From: LVI-A0039 sp033105485
GTDB lineage: Bacteria > Bacillota_I > Bacilli_A > UBA3375
Assembly: GCA_033105485.1 (NCBI GenBank)
Contig: CP136956.1
Span: 558,001 to 622,000 of the forward strand
DNA: 64,000 bases
Reading direction: 5' to 3'
Part shown: piece by piece, positions 8,797 through 17,538 of the stretch
Numbering within the stretch: position 1 is the stretch's first letter
Layout: the number at the start of each line of letters is the position of its first letter
Notes under the pieces: model-generated
Told to the model about the DNA's origin: nothing
Databases searched by the model: none
What the model saw: only the letters and a program-made list of their open reading frames with translations
Translations under genes and position numbers: made by a program

Positions 8797-10086
8797 TTAT
8801 CTTAAGTTGTAGAAAGATCCTAAACCTTTGTATTCACTTCTACCTTCTAATTCATCTTCAATTCTTAATAATTGGTTGTATTTTGCAATACGGTCAGTTC
8901 TTGAAGCTGAACCAGTTTTGATTTGACCAGCGTTAGTTGCAACAGCAATGTCAGCAATAGTCGCATCTTCAGTTTCACCAGAACGGTGAGAAACTACTGC
9001 AGTATATCCTGCTTTTTTAGCCATTTCGATTGCATCGAAAGTCTCAGTTAAAGTACCGATTTGGTTTACTTTGATTAAGATTGAGTTTGAAATTCCTTTT
9101 TCAATACCTTCAGCTAATTTCTTAGTGTTAGTTACGAATAAGTCATCTCCAACTAATTGAATTTTGCTTCCTAATCTTTCAGTTAATAACTTGTGACCAG
9201 CCCAGTCGTTCTCGTCTAAACCATCTTCGATTGAGATGATTGGGTACTTTTCACACCACTCAGCGTAAAGGTCAACCATTTCTTCTGAAGTTAAAGTTCT
9301 TCCTTCACCTTTTAATTCATACATTCCAGTTTCTTTGTTGTAGAATTCACTTGATGCAGCATCCATACCTAATCTTACTTCTTCACCTGGTTTGTAACCA
9401 GCAGCTTCGATAGCTTCGATAATAATAGTGATTGCTTCTTCGTTGCTTCCTAAGTTAGGAGCGAATCCACCTTCATCACCAACTGCAGTGTTGTAGTTCT
9501 TAGCGTTTAAAACACCTTTTAACGCATGGAATACTTCTGCACCAGTTCTGATTGCTTCCTTGAATGTTGGAGCAGCTACAGGTAAGATCATAAATTCTTG
9601 GATATCAACACTGTTGTCAGCGTGCTCTCCACCATTGATGATGTTCATCATTGGAACTGGCATTTCTTTAGCGTTTACCCCACCTAAATATTGGTATAAT
9701 GGTAAGTCTAATTCATCAGCAGCAGCTCTTGCAGCAGCCATAGAAACACCTAAGATTGCGTTTGCACCTAATCTTCCTTTGTTTTCAGTTCCGTCTAATT
9801 CGATCATAGCTTTATCGATTCCGATTTGATCGAATACGTCAAATCCAACGATTGCTGGAGCAATTTCATCGTTTACGTTAGCTACAGCTTTTAAAACACC
9901 TTTACCTAAGTAACGTTCTTTATCTCCATCTCTTAACTCAACAGCTTCATATTCACCTGTTGAAGCACCACTTGGCACTAAAGCGCGTCCGAATCCACCG
10001 AATTCAGTTTCTACCTCAACTTCAACAGTTGGGTTACCACGAGAGTCTAATACTTCTCTTGCATATACATCTAAAATGATTGACAT
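8797..10086 (-). CDS. eno: Phosphopyruvate hydratase (enolase)
   Basis: A 429-residue glycolytic enzyme converting 2-phosphoglycerate to phosphoenolpyruvate. Length and motifs are canonical: GGEHADN near 153-159, metal-ligand segments GLDENDW and GDDLFVTN, and the SHRSGETED loop near 365-373, which surrounds the active site. The ATG follows AGGAGGTAAT. It stands alone, with its own extended -10 and terminator. Codon choice is strongly biased, as expected of a highly expressed gene. No other glycolytic gene is adjacent. Confidence 0.99.
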   Translation of the reverse strand: MSIILDVYAREVLDSRGNPTVEVEVETEFGGFGRALVPSGASTGEYEAVELRDGDKERYLGKGVLKAVANVNDEIAPAIVGFDVFDQIGIDKAMIELDGTENKGRLGANAILGVSMAAARAAADELDLPLYQYLGGVNAKEMPVPMMNIINGGEHADNSVDIQEFMILPVAAPTFKEAIRTGAEVFHALKGVLNAKNYNTAVGDEGGFAPNLGSNEEAITIIIEAIEAAGYKPGEEVRLGMDAASSEFYNKETGMYELKGEGRTLTSEEMVDLYAEWCEKYPIISIEDGLDENDWAGHKLLTERLGSKIQLVGDDLFVTNTKKLAEGIEKGISNSILIKVNQIGTLTETFDAIEMAKKAGYTAVVSHRSGETEDATIADIAVATNAGQIKTGSASRTDRIAKYNQLLRIEDELEGRSEYKGLGSFYNLR

Positions 10087-10111
10087 ATTACCTCCTAATT
10101 TTTACAAATAT

Positions 10112-10120
10112 ATTATAGCA
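10112..10120 (-). promoter_or_regulatory. Extended -10 promoter of eno
   Basis: TGCTATAAT on the minus strand, 26 bases before the ATG. No consensus -35 is seen at 16-18 bp. Confidence 0.6.
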
Positions 10121-10265
10121 AAATTTATATACAATGTTATTTTTTTACACCTTATATGCAACTATTCGAAAAGATTTTCCAAAAAAAAGATTTTAATACG
10201 TAAATGTTACCTATTTTATTAAAAATCAGACACAATCTAACTACGTAATAATAAAAAAGAACATA

Positions 10266-10292
10266 GAAAAAAGTAGAGGCATTGCCTCTACT
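10266..10292 (-). terminator. Intrinsic terminator of hpf
   Basis: A perfect 9-bp stem (AGTAGAGGC with GCCTCTACT) and a 3-nt loop are followed by TTTTTT on the minus strand. Confidence 0.88.
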
Positions 10293-10297
10293 CTTTA

Positions 10298-10822
10298 TTA
10301 AAATGTAATAATCCCGTATTCTCCATCTTTTCTTTTGTATAGTAATTTCTTATCATTTGTTACTCCATCTAGGAATACGAAGAAGTCGTGTCCAATAATT
10401 TCAAACTGTAATACAGCTTCCTCTTCACTCATTGGTAATAATTCTAATTCTTTACGTTTTGTGATTTTTGAAACATCCTCACTAGATTCAAAATCTGCAA
10501 AGTAATCTAATAATACTTGTCTTTCATTTTCATGATCAGCAGCTCTATTTTTTACTTTTCTAATTTGTTTTTCTAACTTATCAGTTGCAACATTAATTGC
10601 TTGATATAGATCTCTTTCAACTGTTTCTTGTCTTAAAACGTGTTTCTTATCAATTGGTAATTCAATCTCGATTTTTTGTCCTACTGAATATGTCTTGATT
10701 GTTACCTTAGCAGTTAATTCCTCTTCCTTGAAGTATTTATCTAAACCAGATAATGCAGCTTTTACATTCTCCTCGATACCTTCTGTAATTTCTACATTTT
10801 TTGTTAATAATTCAACTCTCAT
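10298..10822 (-). CDS. hpf: Long ribosome hibernation promoting factor
   Basis: A 174-residue protein with the S30AE fold in residues 1-100 and the C-terminal dimerisation domain from about 118 (ELELLPMSEEEAVLQ) to the end. This is the long HPF arrangement that makes 100S ribosome dimers in stationary phase in Firmicutes. The C-terminal signature is visible as a FEIIGHDFFVFLD stretch followed by a YKRKDGEYGII stretch. It is monocistronic, with GGGAGG before the ATG and an extended -10 (TGCTATAAT at 10852-10860). Confidence 0.95.
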   Translation of the reverse strand: MRVELLTKNVEITEGIEENVKAALSGLDKYFKEEELTAKVTIKTYSVGQKIEIELPIDKKHVLRQETVERDLYQAINVATDKLEKQIRKVKNRAADHENERQVLLDYFADFESSEDVSKITKRKELELLPMSEEEAVLQFEIIGHDFFVFLDGVTNDKKLLYKRKDGEYGIITF

Positions 10823-10851
10823 GTTGCCTCCCTGATTCTATTTATAAATTG

Positions 10852-10860
10852 ATTATAGCA
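10852..10860 (-). promoter_or_regulatory. Extended -10 promoter of hpf
   Basis: TGCTATAAT on the minus strand, 29 bases upstream of the ATG. Confidence 0.6.
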
Positions 10861-10910
10861 TAGTGCCATTTGTTTTGCACGAAAACATACCAACGGTTTG
10901 TACAGGCACA

Positions 10911-10942
10911 AAAAAATACTACTACATAAAGTTGTAGTAGTA
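10911..10942 (-). terminator. Terminator of the cdaA-cdaR-glmM operon
   Basis: A 9-bp stem of TACTACTAC with GTAGTAGTA and an 8-nt loop precede TTTTTT on the minus strand. The stop codon of the last gene lies within the stem. Confidence 0.85.
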
Positions 10943-11449
10943 AATTAACCCAATTATCAGTGCTAATAGTCCAAAGATAATAACGAAATTTAAAGTTAAC
11001 ACATTCAACTTTTCTGGGAAGAACTCCTCAGGATTAATTGATGATACATTTAAGTCATTATCTTCGCGAATTTCTGCTAATTGATATTTTAAGTTTTCTC
11101 TTGACTCTTTTGCTAATTCCTCATAATTTTCTTTTAATTCCTCAATTACACGTTTATGGTTATCAACGATTTTAGTACGAATTTGTTCAAATTTTTCTGG
11201 ATCAATATCTTTATATTTTTCTAGATTTTGAATATTAATTTTCTTTAAAAATTCATTGTCAATTTCAATTTTTCCTTCAATTAACTTTAAAGTACTTTCT
11301 TGATAATCAATATAGATTTTAGAAACAGGCTCATCAGCAAGTTCATTTTTACTAGCTTCGATTACATTAGTTTCTAAATCTATAAGATGATTTTTAAATA
11401 CTTCAATCGCTTTTTGTTTATACTCTTTTATCTCATTTTTGTATGACAT
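10922..11449 (-). CDS. C-tail-anchored helical protein in the c-di-AMP/GlmM operon, unknown function
   Basis: A 175-residue protein rich in Glu, Lys and Asn, predicted mostly alpha-helical, with likely coiled-coil stretches around residues 5-35 and 85-130. A single hydrophobic helix near 150-170 sits at the extreme C-terminus, giving a tail-anchored topology with the bulk in the cytoplasm. No family is recognised and no catalytic motif is seen. The ATG overlaps the glmM stop as TAATG, so it is translated together with GlmM. That position suggests a partner or regulator of CdaA/CdaR/GlmM at the membrane, but this is inference. Confidence 0.7.
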   Translation of the reverse strand: MSYKNEIKEYKQKAIEVFKNHLIDLETNVIEASKNELADEPVSKIYIDYQESTLKLIEGKIEIDNEFLKKINIQNLEKYKDIDPEKFEQIRTKIVDNHKRVIEELKENYEELAKESRENLKYQLAEIREDNDLNVSSINPEEFFPEKLNVLTLNFVIIFGLLALIIGLIYYYNFM

Positions 11450-12759
11450 TAGTTTACAAACTCCATTAAGTTTTCACAAATTGTTTGACATGTTTCTAAA
11501 TCTTTTGCTTCAACCATAACACGTACTAATTCCTCTGTTCCACTAGAACGAACTAAAATACGTCCAGTTTCTCCTAGTTGTTTCTCATATTTTTCAATTT
11601 CAGCAAGTAACTCAGGTGATTCCATTGCCGCATGTTTATCAGCAACTTTTTTATTAATTAATACTTGTGGGAATTTTTCCATTTGATTTGCTAAATGTAA
11701 AATATCATCTTCGCTGTTAACAATTAAGTTTGCTAAGAATACACTTACTAAGATCCCATCACCAGTTGGTAAGAATTCAGGAAGAATAATGTGCCCTGAT
11801 TGCTCCCCACCAACAGCTGCATCATGTTCAACGATTCCTTGCATAACAAAACGATCACCAACACTAGTTTTAACAACTTCGATTCCTTCTTTAGCTAATC
11901 CTTCAATAAATCCTAAGTTCGCCATAACAGTTGAAATAACAACATTATTTTTTAACTTATCATTTTGTTTGAAGTACTTACCTAATAAGAATAAGATGTA
12001 ATCTCCATCTAAAATTGTTCCATCGTTTGCAATTAAGATAATACGGTCAGCATCACCGTCATATGCGAAACCAAAATCATACTCTCCAGATTTCATAAGT
12101 TCTGCAATTTTCTCAGGGTGTGTTGAACCAATGTTATCGTTGATGTTAATTCCATCAGGACGATCACCGATAACAGTAACATCAGCACCTAAACGTTTGA
12201 ATACAGCTTTCGCTAAGTTATAACTTGAACCATTTGCACTATCTAAACAGATTTTTACATCTTTCATGCTTGTACCTAATGATACTAAATAATTTTCGTA
12301 CTCAGAAACAGCTGTCGTGTCGAATGTATGAGTTCCTAAATCTTTAGTATCAACTAAACGATATTCTTTACTGTCGATTAATGCTTCCATTTTTGCTTCT
12401 AATTCATCTGATAATTTACTTCCGTTCTTACCAAAGAACTTAATTCCATTGTCATAGTATGGATTATGAGAGGCAGAAATCATAATTCCTGACTCATAAC
12501 TATGATGGATAATGCTGTATGATACACATGGAGTTGAAGTTACTCCAAAGCTTACAACATTAACACCTGTTGCTAATAATCCACTAACTAATGCAAACTC
12601 AATTGTACTTGATGACTTACGTGGATCTTGTCCAATACATACTTTACTTCCGATTGGATAAATACTACCTGCTGCTTTACCGATTTCAAAGGCTAAGTCT
12701 ACTGTAAGTTTATTATTAAACTCACCTCTAATACCATCTGTTCCAAAATATTTCCCCAT
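11449..12759 (-). CDS. glmM: Phosphoglucosamine mutase
   Basis: A 436-residue mutase converting glucosamine-6-phosphate to glucosamine-1-phosphate for UDP-GlcNAc and hence peptidoglycan. The catalytic phosphoserine is Ser97 in SASHNP (95-100). The metal loop DGDADR, the sugar-binding GGEQSGH and the phosphate-binding RSSGTE loop are all present. It lies in the classical cdaA-cdaR-glmM order; in Bacillus and Listeria relatives GlmM binds and restrains CdaA. It is 7 nt downstream of cdaR. Confidence 0.97.
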   Translation of the reverse strand: MGKYFGTDGIRGEFNNKLTVDLAFEIGKAAGSIYPIGSKVCIGQDPRKSSSTIEFALVSGLLATGVNVVSFGVTSTPCVSYSIIHHSYESGIMISASHNPYYDNGIKFFGKNGSKLSDELEAKMEALIDSKEYRLVDTKDLGTHTFDTTAVSEYENYLVSLGTSMKDVKICLDSANGSSYNLAKAVFKRLGADVTVIGDRPDGININDNIGSTHPEKIAELMKSGEYDFGFAYDGDADRIILIANDGTILDGDYILFLLGKYFKQNDKLKNNVVISTVMANLGFIEGLAKEGIEVVKTSVGDRFVMQGIVEHDAAVGGEQSGHIILPEFLPTGDGILVSVFLANLIVNSEDDILHLANQMEKFPQVLINKKVADKHAAMESPELLAEIEKYEKQLGETGRILVRSSGTEELVRVMVEAKDLETCQTICENLMEFVN

Positions 12760-12766
12760 AATGCTC

Positions 12767-14077
12767 CTATTCTTCTGAGATTTCCATCTCTACTGTTTCT
12801 TGTGTTGGTTCTGCTGTAACATAATCTGCGACTTGAATACGTAATGGTACCGTTGCAATATCTCCAGCTTTATATCCATCTAAATCAACAGTTAACTGTA
12901 AGTTGTTACCATCGATTTGATCTAATGTTGATTTTGCTCCTGTTACTTTAACATCGATAAATGCATCCTTACTATCAACAGTTTTGGCAACTAGACCCTC
13001 ATCTAAGTTTTCATATCCGATTGATACATCTTTTAATGTTTTAGTAACTCCTTCTTCCATTGTAATTGTTACTGTCTGCGTTTGAGTTTGTGTATAAACA
13101 CCTTCAGGAAGTACTGCTGTTGCTTCTACTTGGTTATTGTTTAAGTTCATGTTTGCTAAGTTGATACGGTACTCAACTCCTGAAGTCATTTCCTCAATCT
13201 TTTCCTTGTTACCAAATACAGCTACTGTTGCTTTATATTGTGAACCATCCGAAGCGACACATGCTTGTAGGTCTTCTTTATCACAGACTGCAGATACATA
13301 TTGATCTGTTGGTTTATTCGTAAATGTATAGTTAACTGGTAATGTAACACTGTTTACCGTAAACTTCTGAGTTACAGTAATTGTATCTGTGCTCAAGTTA
13401 ATATTTTTGACAATCTCACCTTTATCATCATATGCATTTAGTTTAGCTTCAATCTTAACTGAGTTTTTATCACTACCATTTAATTTTGATAAATCAACAA
13501 TTGCTTTAACTTCTTCAATTTTACTAACGTCTTGACTACCACCAGTAATTGTTACAAAGTCTTCAGATAAAGTTGGATCTTCCAGCATTAATCCTTCAGT
13601 TAAATCACCTGCATTAACATAGTTAATTGCAATCGGCATATCTTTTGAAATTTTCTTTTGTACTTCAATATCATAATTTTTAATAATTGGAGCAATTGTT
13701 ACATCTCCAATTGAAGTGAATGTAATTTCATTGGCATCAACAGTTCTTGACCCTTCTTCACTAACATTTAAGTCTAGTGTTGCTTTTAGTAAATCTTGTT
13801 TCTTCTTAGCAGATTCAATGTTTGCATCTGGTCCACTAACAATAACGTTGATACTTTCTGGTAATCCTGTAACAACAAAGTCATCATTGTAAACTACTTC
13901 TAGTGGTACATCCTCAATTGTAATTGATGAAGAAAAGTATTCTGCAAATGAAGTTCCTTCTCCATTTACTGCAAAGAAAATAAGTAATGCAGAAACTAGT
14001 GCTACGATCTTTAAGATATTATCATTAGTTAAATACTTCTTTACAAAGTTATTTTCGATTTGTAATATATTTTTCAT
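12767..14077 (-). CDS. cdaR: CdaR (YbbR-domain) regulator of diadenylate cyclase
   Basis: A 436-residue protein with an N-terminal transmembrane helix (about 24-40), followed by an extracellular part made of repeated beta-rich YbbR domains; the recurring pattern of hydrophobic strand, VxGP/VTGG and an Asp-Leu-Asp/Ser strand can be seen about four times. CdaR is known to modulate the membrane cyclase CdaA from outside. It follows cdaA after a single nucleotide and precedes glmM by 7 nt. Two extracellular Cys (VCDKEDLQACVA near 265-277) could form a disulfide, which is unusual for this family. Confidence 0.93.
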   Translation of the reverse strand: MKNILQIENNFVKKYLTNDNILKIVALVSALLIFFAVNGEGTSFAEYFSSSITIEDVPLEVVYNDDFVVTGLPESINVIVSGPDANIESAKKKQDLLKATLDLNVSEEGSRTVDANEITFTSIGDVTIAPIIKNYDIEVQKKISKDMPIAINYVNAGDLTEGLMLEDPTLSEDFVTITGGSQDVSKIEEVKAIVDLSKLNGSDKNSVKIEAKLNAYDDKGEIVKNINLSTDTITVTQKFTVNSVTLPVNYTFTNKPTDQYVSAVCDKEDLQACVASDGSQYKATVAVFGNKEKIEEMTSGVEYRINLANMNLNNNQVEATAVLPEGVYTQTQTQTVTITMEEGVTKTLKDVSIGYENLDEGLVAKTVDSKDAFIDVKVTGAKSTLDQIDGNNLQLTVDLDGYKAGDIATVPLRIQVADYVTAEPTQETVEMEISEE

Positions 14078-14078
14078 A

Positions 14079-14840
14079 TTAAACCTCTTTCTCTATTAAA
14101 AATTGCTTTAAAAATTGTCTAGTGACATCACTATATAATTTCCCACGGTATGCAAATGACACTTTACCTGTTTCTTCCGATACAATCAGTGTAATAGAAT
14201 CAGTCTCATTTGAGATTGTCATTGCTGCACGGTGTCTAGTTCCATATTCTTTACGAATATCTAAATCTAAAGAGATTGGGTAATATGTCGACGCATATTT
14301 GATTCGCCCATCACTAATAATAACTGCACCATCGTGAATCACTGTTTCTTTATTAAATATTGTTTCTAACATTTGTTTTGTAAAGACTGCATCAAGTTCA
14401 ATTGCATTACGTGTATATTGAGTTAAACTCATATTACGCTCAAGTGTTACTAATGCTCCGGTCTTCGTACTACCAAGTGTATATAAACTATCAATTAGTT
14501 CATCATAAAATTCTGTTGATTCCTCAGCTTTTGAAGTGAATAAACTCCCCTTCATACCTAAACGCTCTAATGCATCTCTAATTTCCGTTTGGAATAAAAT
14601 AAAGATAATTACAACAATCCATGATGCAATTGAGTTAAGTATCGTATTTAACGTTTTAAGTTCTAAGAATACCGCTAATAAGTAAAGTAGTATATATGCA
14701 AAGAAAACATTAAATAAAGTTAATAATCGCTCTGATTGCACAAGTATTTTTAAAACTATGTATATTAGTATTGCTACTAATGTTATATCTAGTATCGATG
14801 TTAAGAAATTTAAAACATCAGTTAGTAAGCTATAATTCAT
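14079..14840 (-). CDS. cdaA: Membrane diadenylate cyclase
   Basis: A 253-residue c-di-AMP synthase. Three N-terminal transmembrane helices occupy about residues 15-90, followed by a DAC (DisA_N) domain with the catalytic Asp170-Gly171-Ala172 motif and the Thr201-Arg202-His203-Arg204 ATP-binding motif. c-di-AMP controls potassium and osmolyte uptake and cell wall balance. The gene opens the cdaA-cdaR-glmM-tail-anchored operon with an AAGGAGTAAT ribosome binding site and an extended -10 at 14858-14866. Confidence 0.97.
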   Translation of the reverse strand: MNYSLLTDVLNFLTSILDITLVAILIYIVLKILVQSERLLTLFNVFFAYILLYLLAVFLELKTLNTILNSIASWIVVIIFILFQTEIRDALERLGMKGSLFTSKAEESTEFYDELIDSLYTLGSTKTGALVTLERNMSLTQYTRNAIELDAVFTKQMLETIFNKETVIHDGAVIISDGRIKYASTYYPISLDLDIRKEYGTRHRAAMTISNETDSITLIVSEETGKVSFAYRGKLYSDVTRQFLKQFLIEKEV

Positions 14841-14857
14841 ATTACTCCTTAGTATAT

Positions 14858-14866
14858 ATTATATCA
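14858..14866 (-). promoter_or_regulatory. Extended -10 promoter of the cdaA operon
   Basis: TGATATAAT on the minus strand, about 18 bases before the cdaA ATG. Confidence 0.6.
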
Positions 14867-14900
14867 CGGAGGTGATTAGTAGTTGTCATTATATAACGTT

Positions 14901-14930
14901 AAAAGTAAGATGGCAAAAGTCATCTTACTT
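14901..14930 (-). terminator. Terminator of the FemABX operon
   Basis: A 10-bp stem (AAGTAAGATG with CATCTTACTT) is followed only by TTTTAACGTT on the minus strand. The U-tract is short, so termination may be partial and some transcripts could reach cdaA. Confidence 0.65.
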
Positions 14931-14939
14931 ACAATAATA

Positions 14940-16208
14940 TTACTTGCGTTTACGCATTTGTTTAAGCTTTGGATATAACTTATTAAATCCAAAATATAGT
15001 GGACCATTAATTGGTAAATCGAATTCTCCAATAAACTCAATTGCATCTCCACCAAAACCTTTTTTAAAGTCATATAATCCAAATACATGATTATCTGGAT
15101 CAAAGTCTCCACCAATCCCAAACATATCAAAGTATTCAAATCCGTTGTCAACACATTCATTTATCATGTGCGCAACTAACGCATATGAAGGTAACATGTA
15201 TCTAAAGCTATCACTTGTAGCACCGTAGATATACCATGCTCTTTTCCCTTCACAAATATACATTGATCCACCAATATATTTTCCTTCAGGGTACTCTGCA
15301 AGTTCAGTTGTGAACTCATCAATAACTTTATTATTTTTAGCAATCTTACCTTCGAACTCTTTAATACGATTTGTTAATTTCTTACGGTATTTTGCTCCCA
15401 TTTCCGTATTATCTAGTTCTGGTAGTAATTGGTCAAGTTCAGCTTGGACATTATCACGTTCAACTGTTAACTTTTCAATTGAAGATTTGAAATCAACTTT
15501 AGCTAAACGTAACTTTAAATCATCTCCAAATACTTTATACATTTCTTCAAAGTAACTAATATCACGAATCGTAAAGTTATCACGTTCACTAGTTTCAGAT
15601 AATATGTTCATAAAAGTAGGCAGCATATCAAAGTTTGCATCTTCGATTACTAACCCATTTTTACTCCCTGCTTTAGTACGGTTACGAGTTTTTGCGTCCA
15701 TACGCTTAAGCGCTTCATCATACGTACAATCAGTCGCAATACGAATAGTGTGACGGGGTTGCATCCCTTCAAAGTTATTAACAAAACCCAAGTGTTCATA
15801 ACCAAGTGCAATTAAACCATCAACACGGGCTTGGTCATTTTCACCAACACGTTCAAGATTCTTATCTAATTTACTATAAATTTGATTAGGATCAATTTTG
15901 TAAACAAATGCACCTTTTTTACGTAAGAACTTTTTCAGTTCAGTTGTAAATAACTTTTCATTTGCATTATCTTTTAAAACATAACCACGAGATGAATAGG
16001 CAACCTTGAATGGTAAGCGACCGGCTTTCTTAAGCATAATTACTGCTGCTATTGTTAGTTCACCTTCCTCTTCTAAACCAACAATCTCATAATCCCAATT
16101 AATGTGCTTTCTAAATTTTGCCCATCTTACACTATGTAAAAAGTGTTCGTTATTAGTTTCAATTGCTAACTTATTATATCTTTCCTCGGTTACGTCATTT
16201 ACAAACAT
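14940..16208 (-). CDS. FemABX-family peptidoglycan bridge aminoacyltransferase (1)
   Basis: A 422-residue FemABX/MurM-type enzyme. Family members use aminoacyl-tRNA to add an amino acid to the lipid II stem-peptide lysine (or equivalent), building the interpeptide bridge at the inner membrane face. Two GNAT-like domains are split by a charged helical arm near residues 245-300 (VERDNVQAELDQLLPELDN then the KKLTNRIKEFEG region), the hallmark of Fem proteins. Conserved segments include KIDPNQ near 105 and NRTKAGSKNG near 180. Which amino acid is added is not predictable. It follows a second Fem gene by 7 nt, so the pair probably adds successive residues. Confidence 0.9.
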   Translation of the reverse strand: MFVNDVTEERYNKLAIETNNEHFLHSVRWAKFRKHINWDYEIVGLEEEGELTIAAVIMLKKAGRLPFKVAYSSRGYVLKDNANEKLFTTELKKFLRKKGAFVYKIDPNQIYSKLDKNLERVGENDQARVDGLIALGYEHLGFVNNFEGMQPRHTIRIATDCTYDEALKRMDAKTRNRTKAGSKNGLVIEDANFDMLPTFMNILSETSERDNFTIRDISYFEEMYKVFGDDLKLRLAKVDFKSSIEKLTVERDNVQAELDQLLPELDNTEMGAKYRKKLTNRIKEFEGKIAKNNKVIDEFTTELAEYPEGKYIGGSMYICEGKRAWYIYGATSDSFRYMLPSYALVAHMINECVDNGFEYFDMFGIGGDFDPDNHVFGLYDFKKGFGGDAIEFIGEFDLPINGPLYFGFNKLYPKLKQMRKRK

Positions 16209-16215
16209 AATGCTC

Positions 16216-17433
16216 CTATCTTCTTAATAATTTTTTTATAGTATTTGCTCGTTTTAATTTACCAGCATTTAAAATAAGTTCATATGTTCCAACAAACTCA
16301 TTTACATATCCATCAAAACTTGATTTGAAGCGTAGTACGCTATCAGTTCCATCAAATGTTCCATCGATTCCATACATATTGTACTCTTCGATTCCTAAGT
16401 CAATTCCCATTTGCATTACATAATGTTGTAATGCAAATGAAGAACAGAATTTTTGGTAGTCTCCATTGTTTCCACCAAATAAATAAATTAACTCTGGACC
16501 ATTAATTAAGAACACACCTGCTGACATAATAATTTCACCATTAACAACATCGTTACTAGTTTCAATCACTTCAACATCCGCTTCTAATGTGTTTAATTTA
16601 CGCTCTAAATCTGGAATTTGTTTTTCCTTTTTTGTTCCCACAAAACGATCAATTTTCGATTTTGTATCTTCAATTTCAGCTTTTTTAGAACTTAAGTACT
16701 TTTCAACATCAAGCTTAGCAATAATATATTTTGCATTTACACCTAAGTGCTCATTTGCACGTTCATAATATCCGATATCTCTTGCTGCAAACCCATGCTT
16801 TGAAGCTGACATTTCCATAAGTTCATGCATTTTTTTAGTATTGTCATAAGCTAACTCTTCGATTTCAATTCCATTTTGAATTGCTTTTTTCACACTACGT
16901 TTTGCTTGTGAACCATATGATTTTAATAAATCATCTTTCGTTAAAGAACCTAAGTTTTTCATATAATGGAAACGCATGTTCCACATCCCATTAGTGTTTA
17001 AGTTGATATCTTGGTGTACATAACCAAGTTCTTCTAAAACTTTTAAGTTTGGGTATTCAAATTTGTTAGTTTGCTCACCACTTGGAGTATATTGTTTCCA
17101 TACTAAATTTGGATTAAACTCAAACTTACTAGTGCCAATACCTTTTAATAACTGCGGTAATTGTCCGAAAAAGGCTTCAACAACACTACTGTTAGTATAG
17201 TCTAAATGAGGTCCATATTGACATGTATAAAACATTCCTGCAAACTTCATTGGCTTACCGCTTAGGATAGCTGCCCCAACTACTTCGTCATTATCAACTA
17301 GTCCTAGATAGTGACAAGTCCACCCTGTTTTTTCTAGCATTTTTTTCATACCACTTCTCATCTGAATTGATATATTTTGTTTACCTTCTAAGTAGTTATC
17401 GTATTCTGTTTCCGTAATAAATTTAAGTTTCAT
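16216..17433 (-). CDS. FemABX-family peptidoglycan bridge aminoacyltransferase (2)
   Basis: A 405-residue paralogue of the neighbouring Fem enzyme with the same layout. An N-terminal GNAT-like half contains KFEFNPNLVWK; an RSVKKAIQNG segment corresponds to NRTKAGSKNG in the neighbour; a coiled-coil arm occupies about 245-295 (KKAEIEDTKSKID...LERKLNTLEADVE); and there is a C-terminal FGGNNGDYQKF region. It would attach one residue of the cross-bridge, either the first (FemX-like) or a later one; the order cannot be read. It leads the two-gene operon, with an extended -10 at 17456-17464. Confidence 0.9.
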   Translation of the reverse strand: MKLKFITETEYDNYLEGKQNISIQMRSGMKKMLEKTGWTCHYLGLVDNDEVVGAAILSGKPMKFAGMFYTCQYGPHLDYTNSSVVEAFFGQLPQLLKGIGTSKFEFNPNLVWKQYTPSGEQTNKFEYPNLKVLEELGYVHQDINLNTNGMWNMRFHYMKNLGSLTKDDLLKSYGSQAKRSVKKAIQNGIEIEELAYDNTKKMHELMEMSASKHGFAARDIGYYERANEHLGVNAKYIIAKLDVEKYLSSKKAEIEDTKSKIDRFVGTKKEKQIPDLERKLNTLEADVEVIETSNDVVNGEIIMSAGVFLINGPELIYLFGGNNGDYQKFCSSFALQHYVMQMGIDLGIEEYNMYGIDGTFDGTDSVLRFKSSFDGYVNEFVGTYELILNAGKLKRANTIKKLLRR

Positions 17434-17455
17434 AATCGCTCCAATCTCGATTAAT

Positions 17456-17464
17456 ATTATAACA
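17456..17464 (-). promoter_or_regulatory. Extended -10 promoter of the FemABX operon
   Basis: TGTTATAAT on the minus strand, 23 bases upstream of the first Fem ATG. Confidence 0.6.
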
Positions 17465-17499
17465 AATTATGTCCATAAAGACACAACTATTACAAATAT

Positions 17500-17527
17500 A
17501 AAAAAATCCCACATTGTAATGTGAGAT
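17500..17527 (-). terminator. Terminator of the sugar ABC transporter operon
   Basis: ATCTCACATT pairs with AATGTGGGAT (one G-U) and is followed by TTTTTT on the minus strand, just after the metallo-beta-lactamase-fold gene. Confidence 0.85.
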
Positions 17528-17538
17528 TAATTAAATAA

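Noticed and set aside
17434..17538. T-box or other amino-acid riboswitch before the FemABX operon
   Set aside because: The leader from the extended -10 is too short and contains no T-box sequence.
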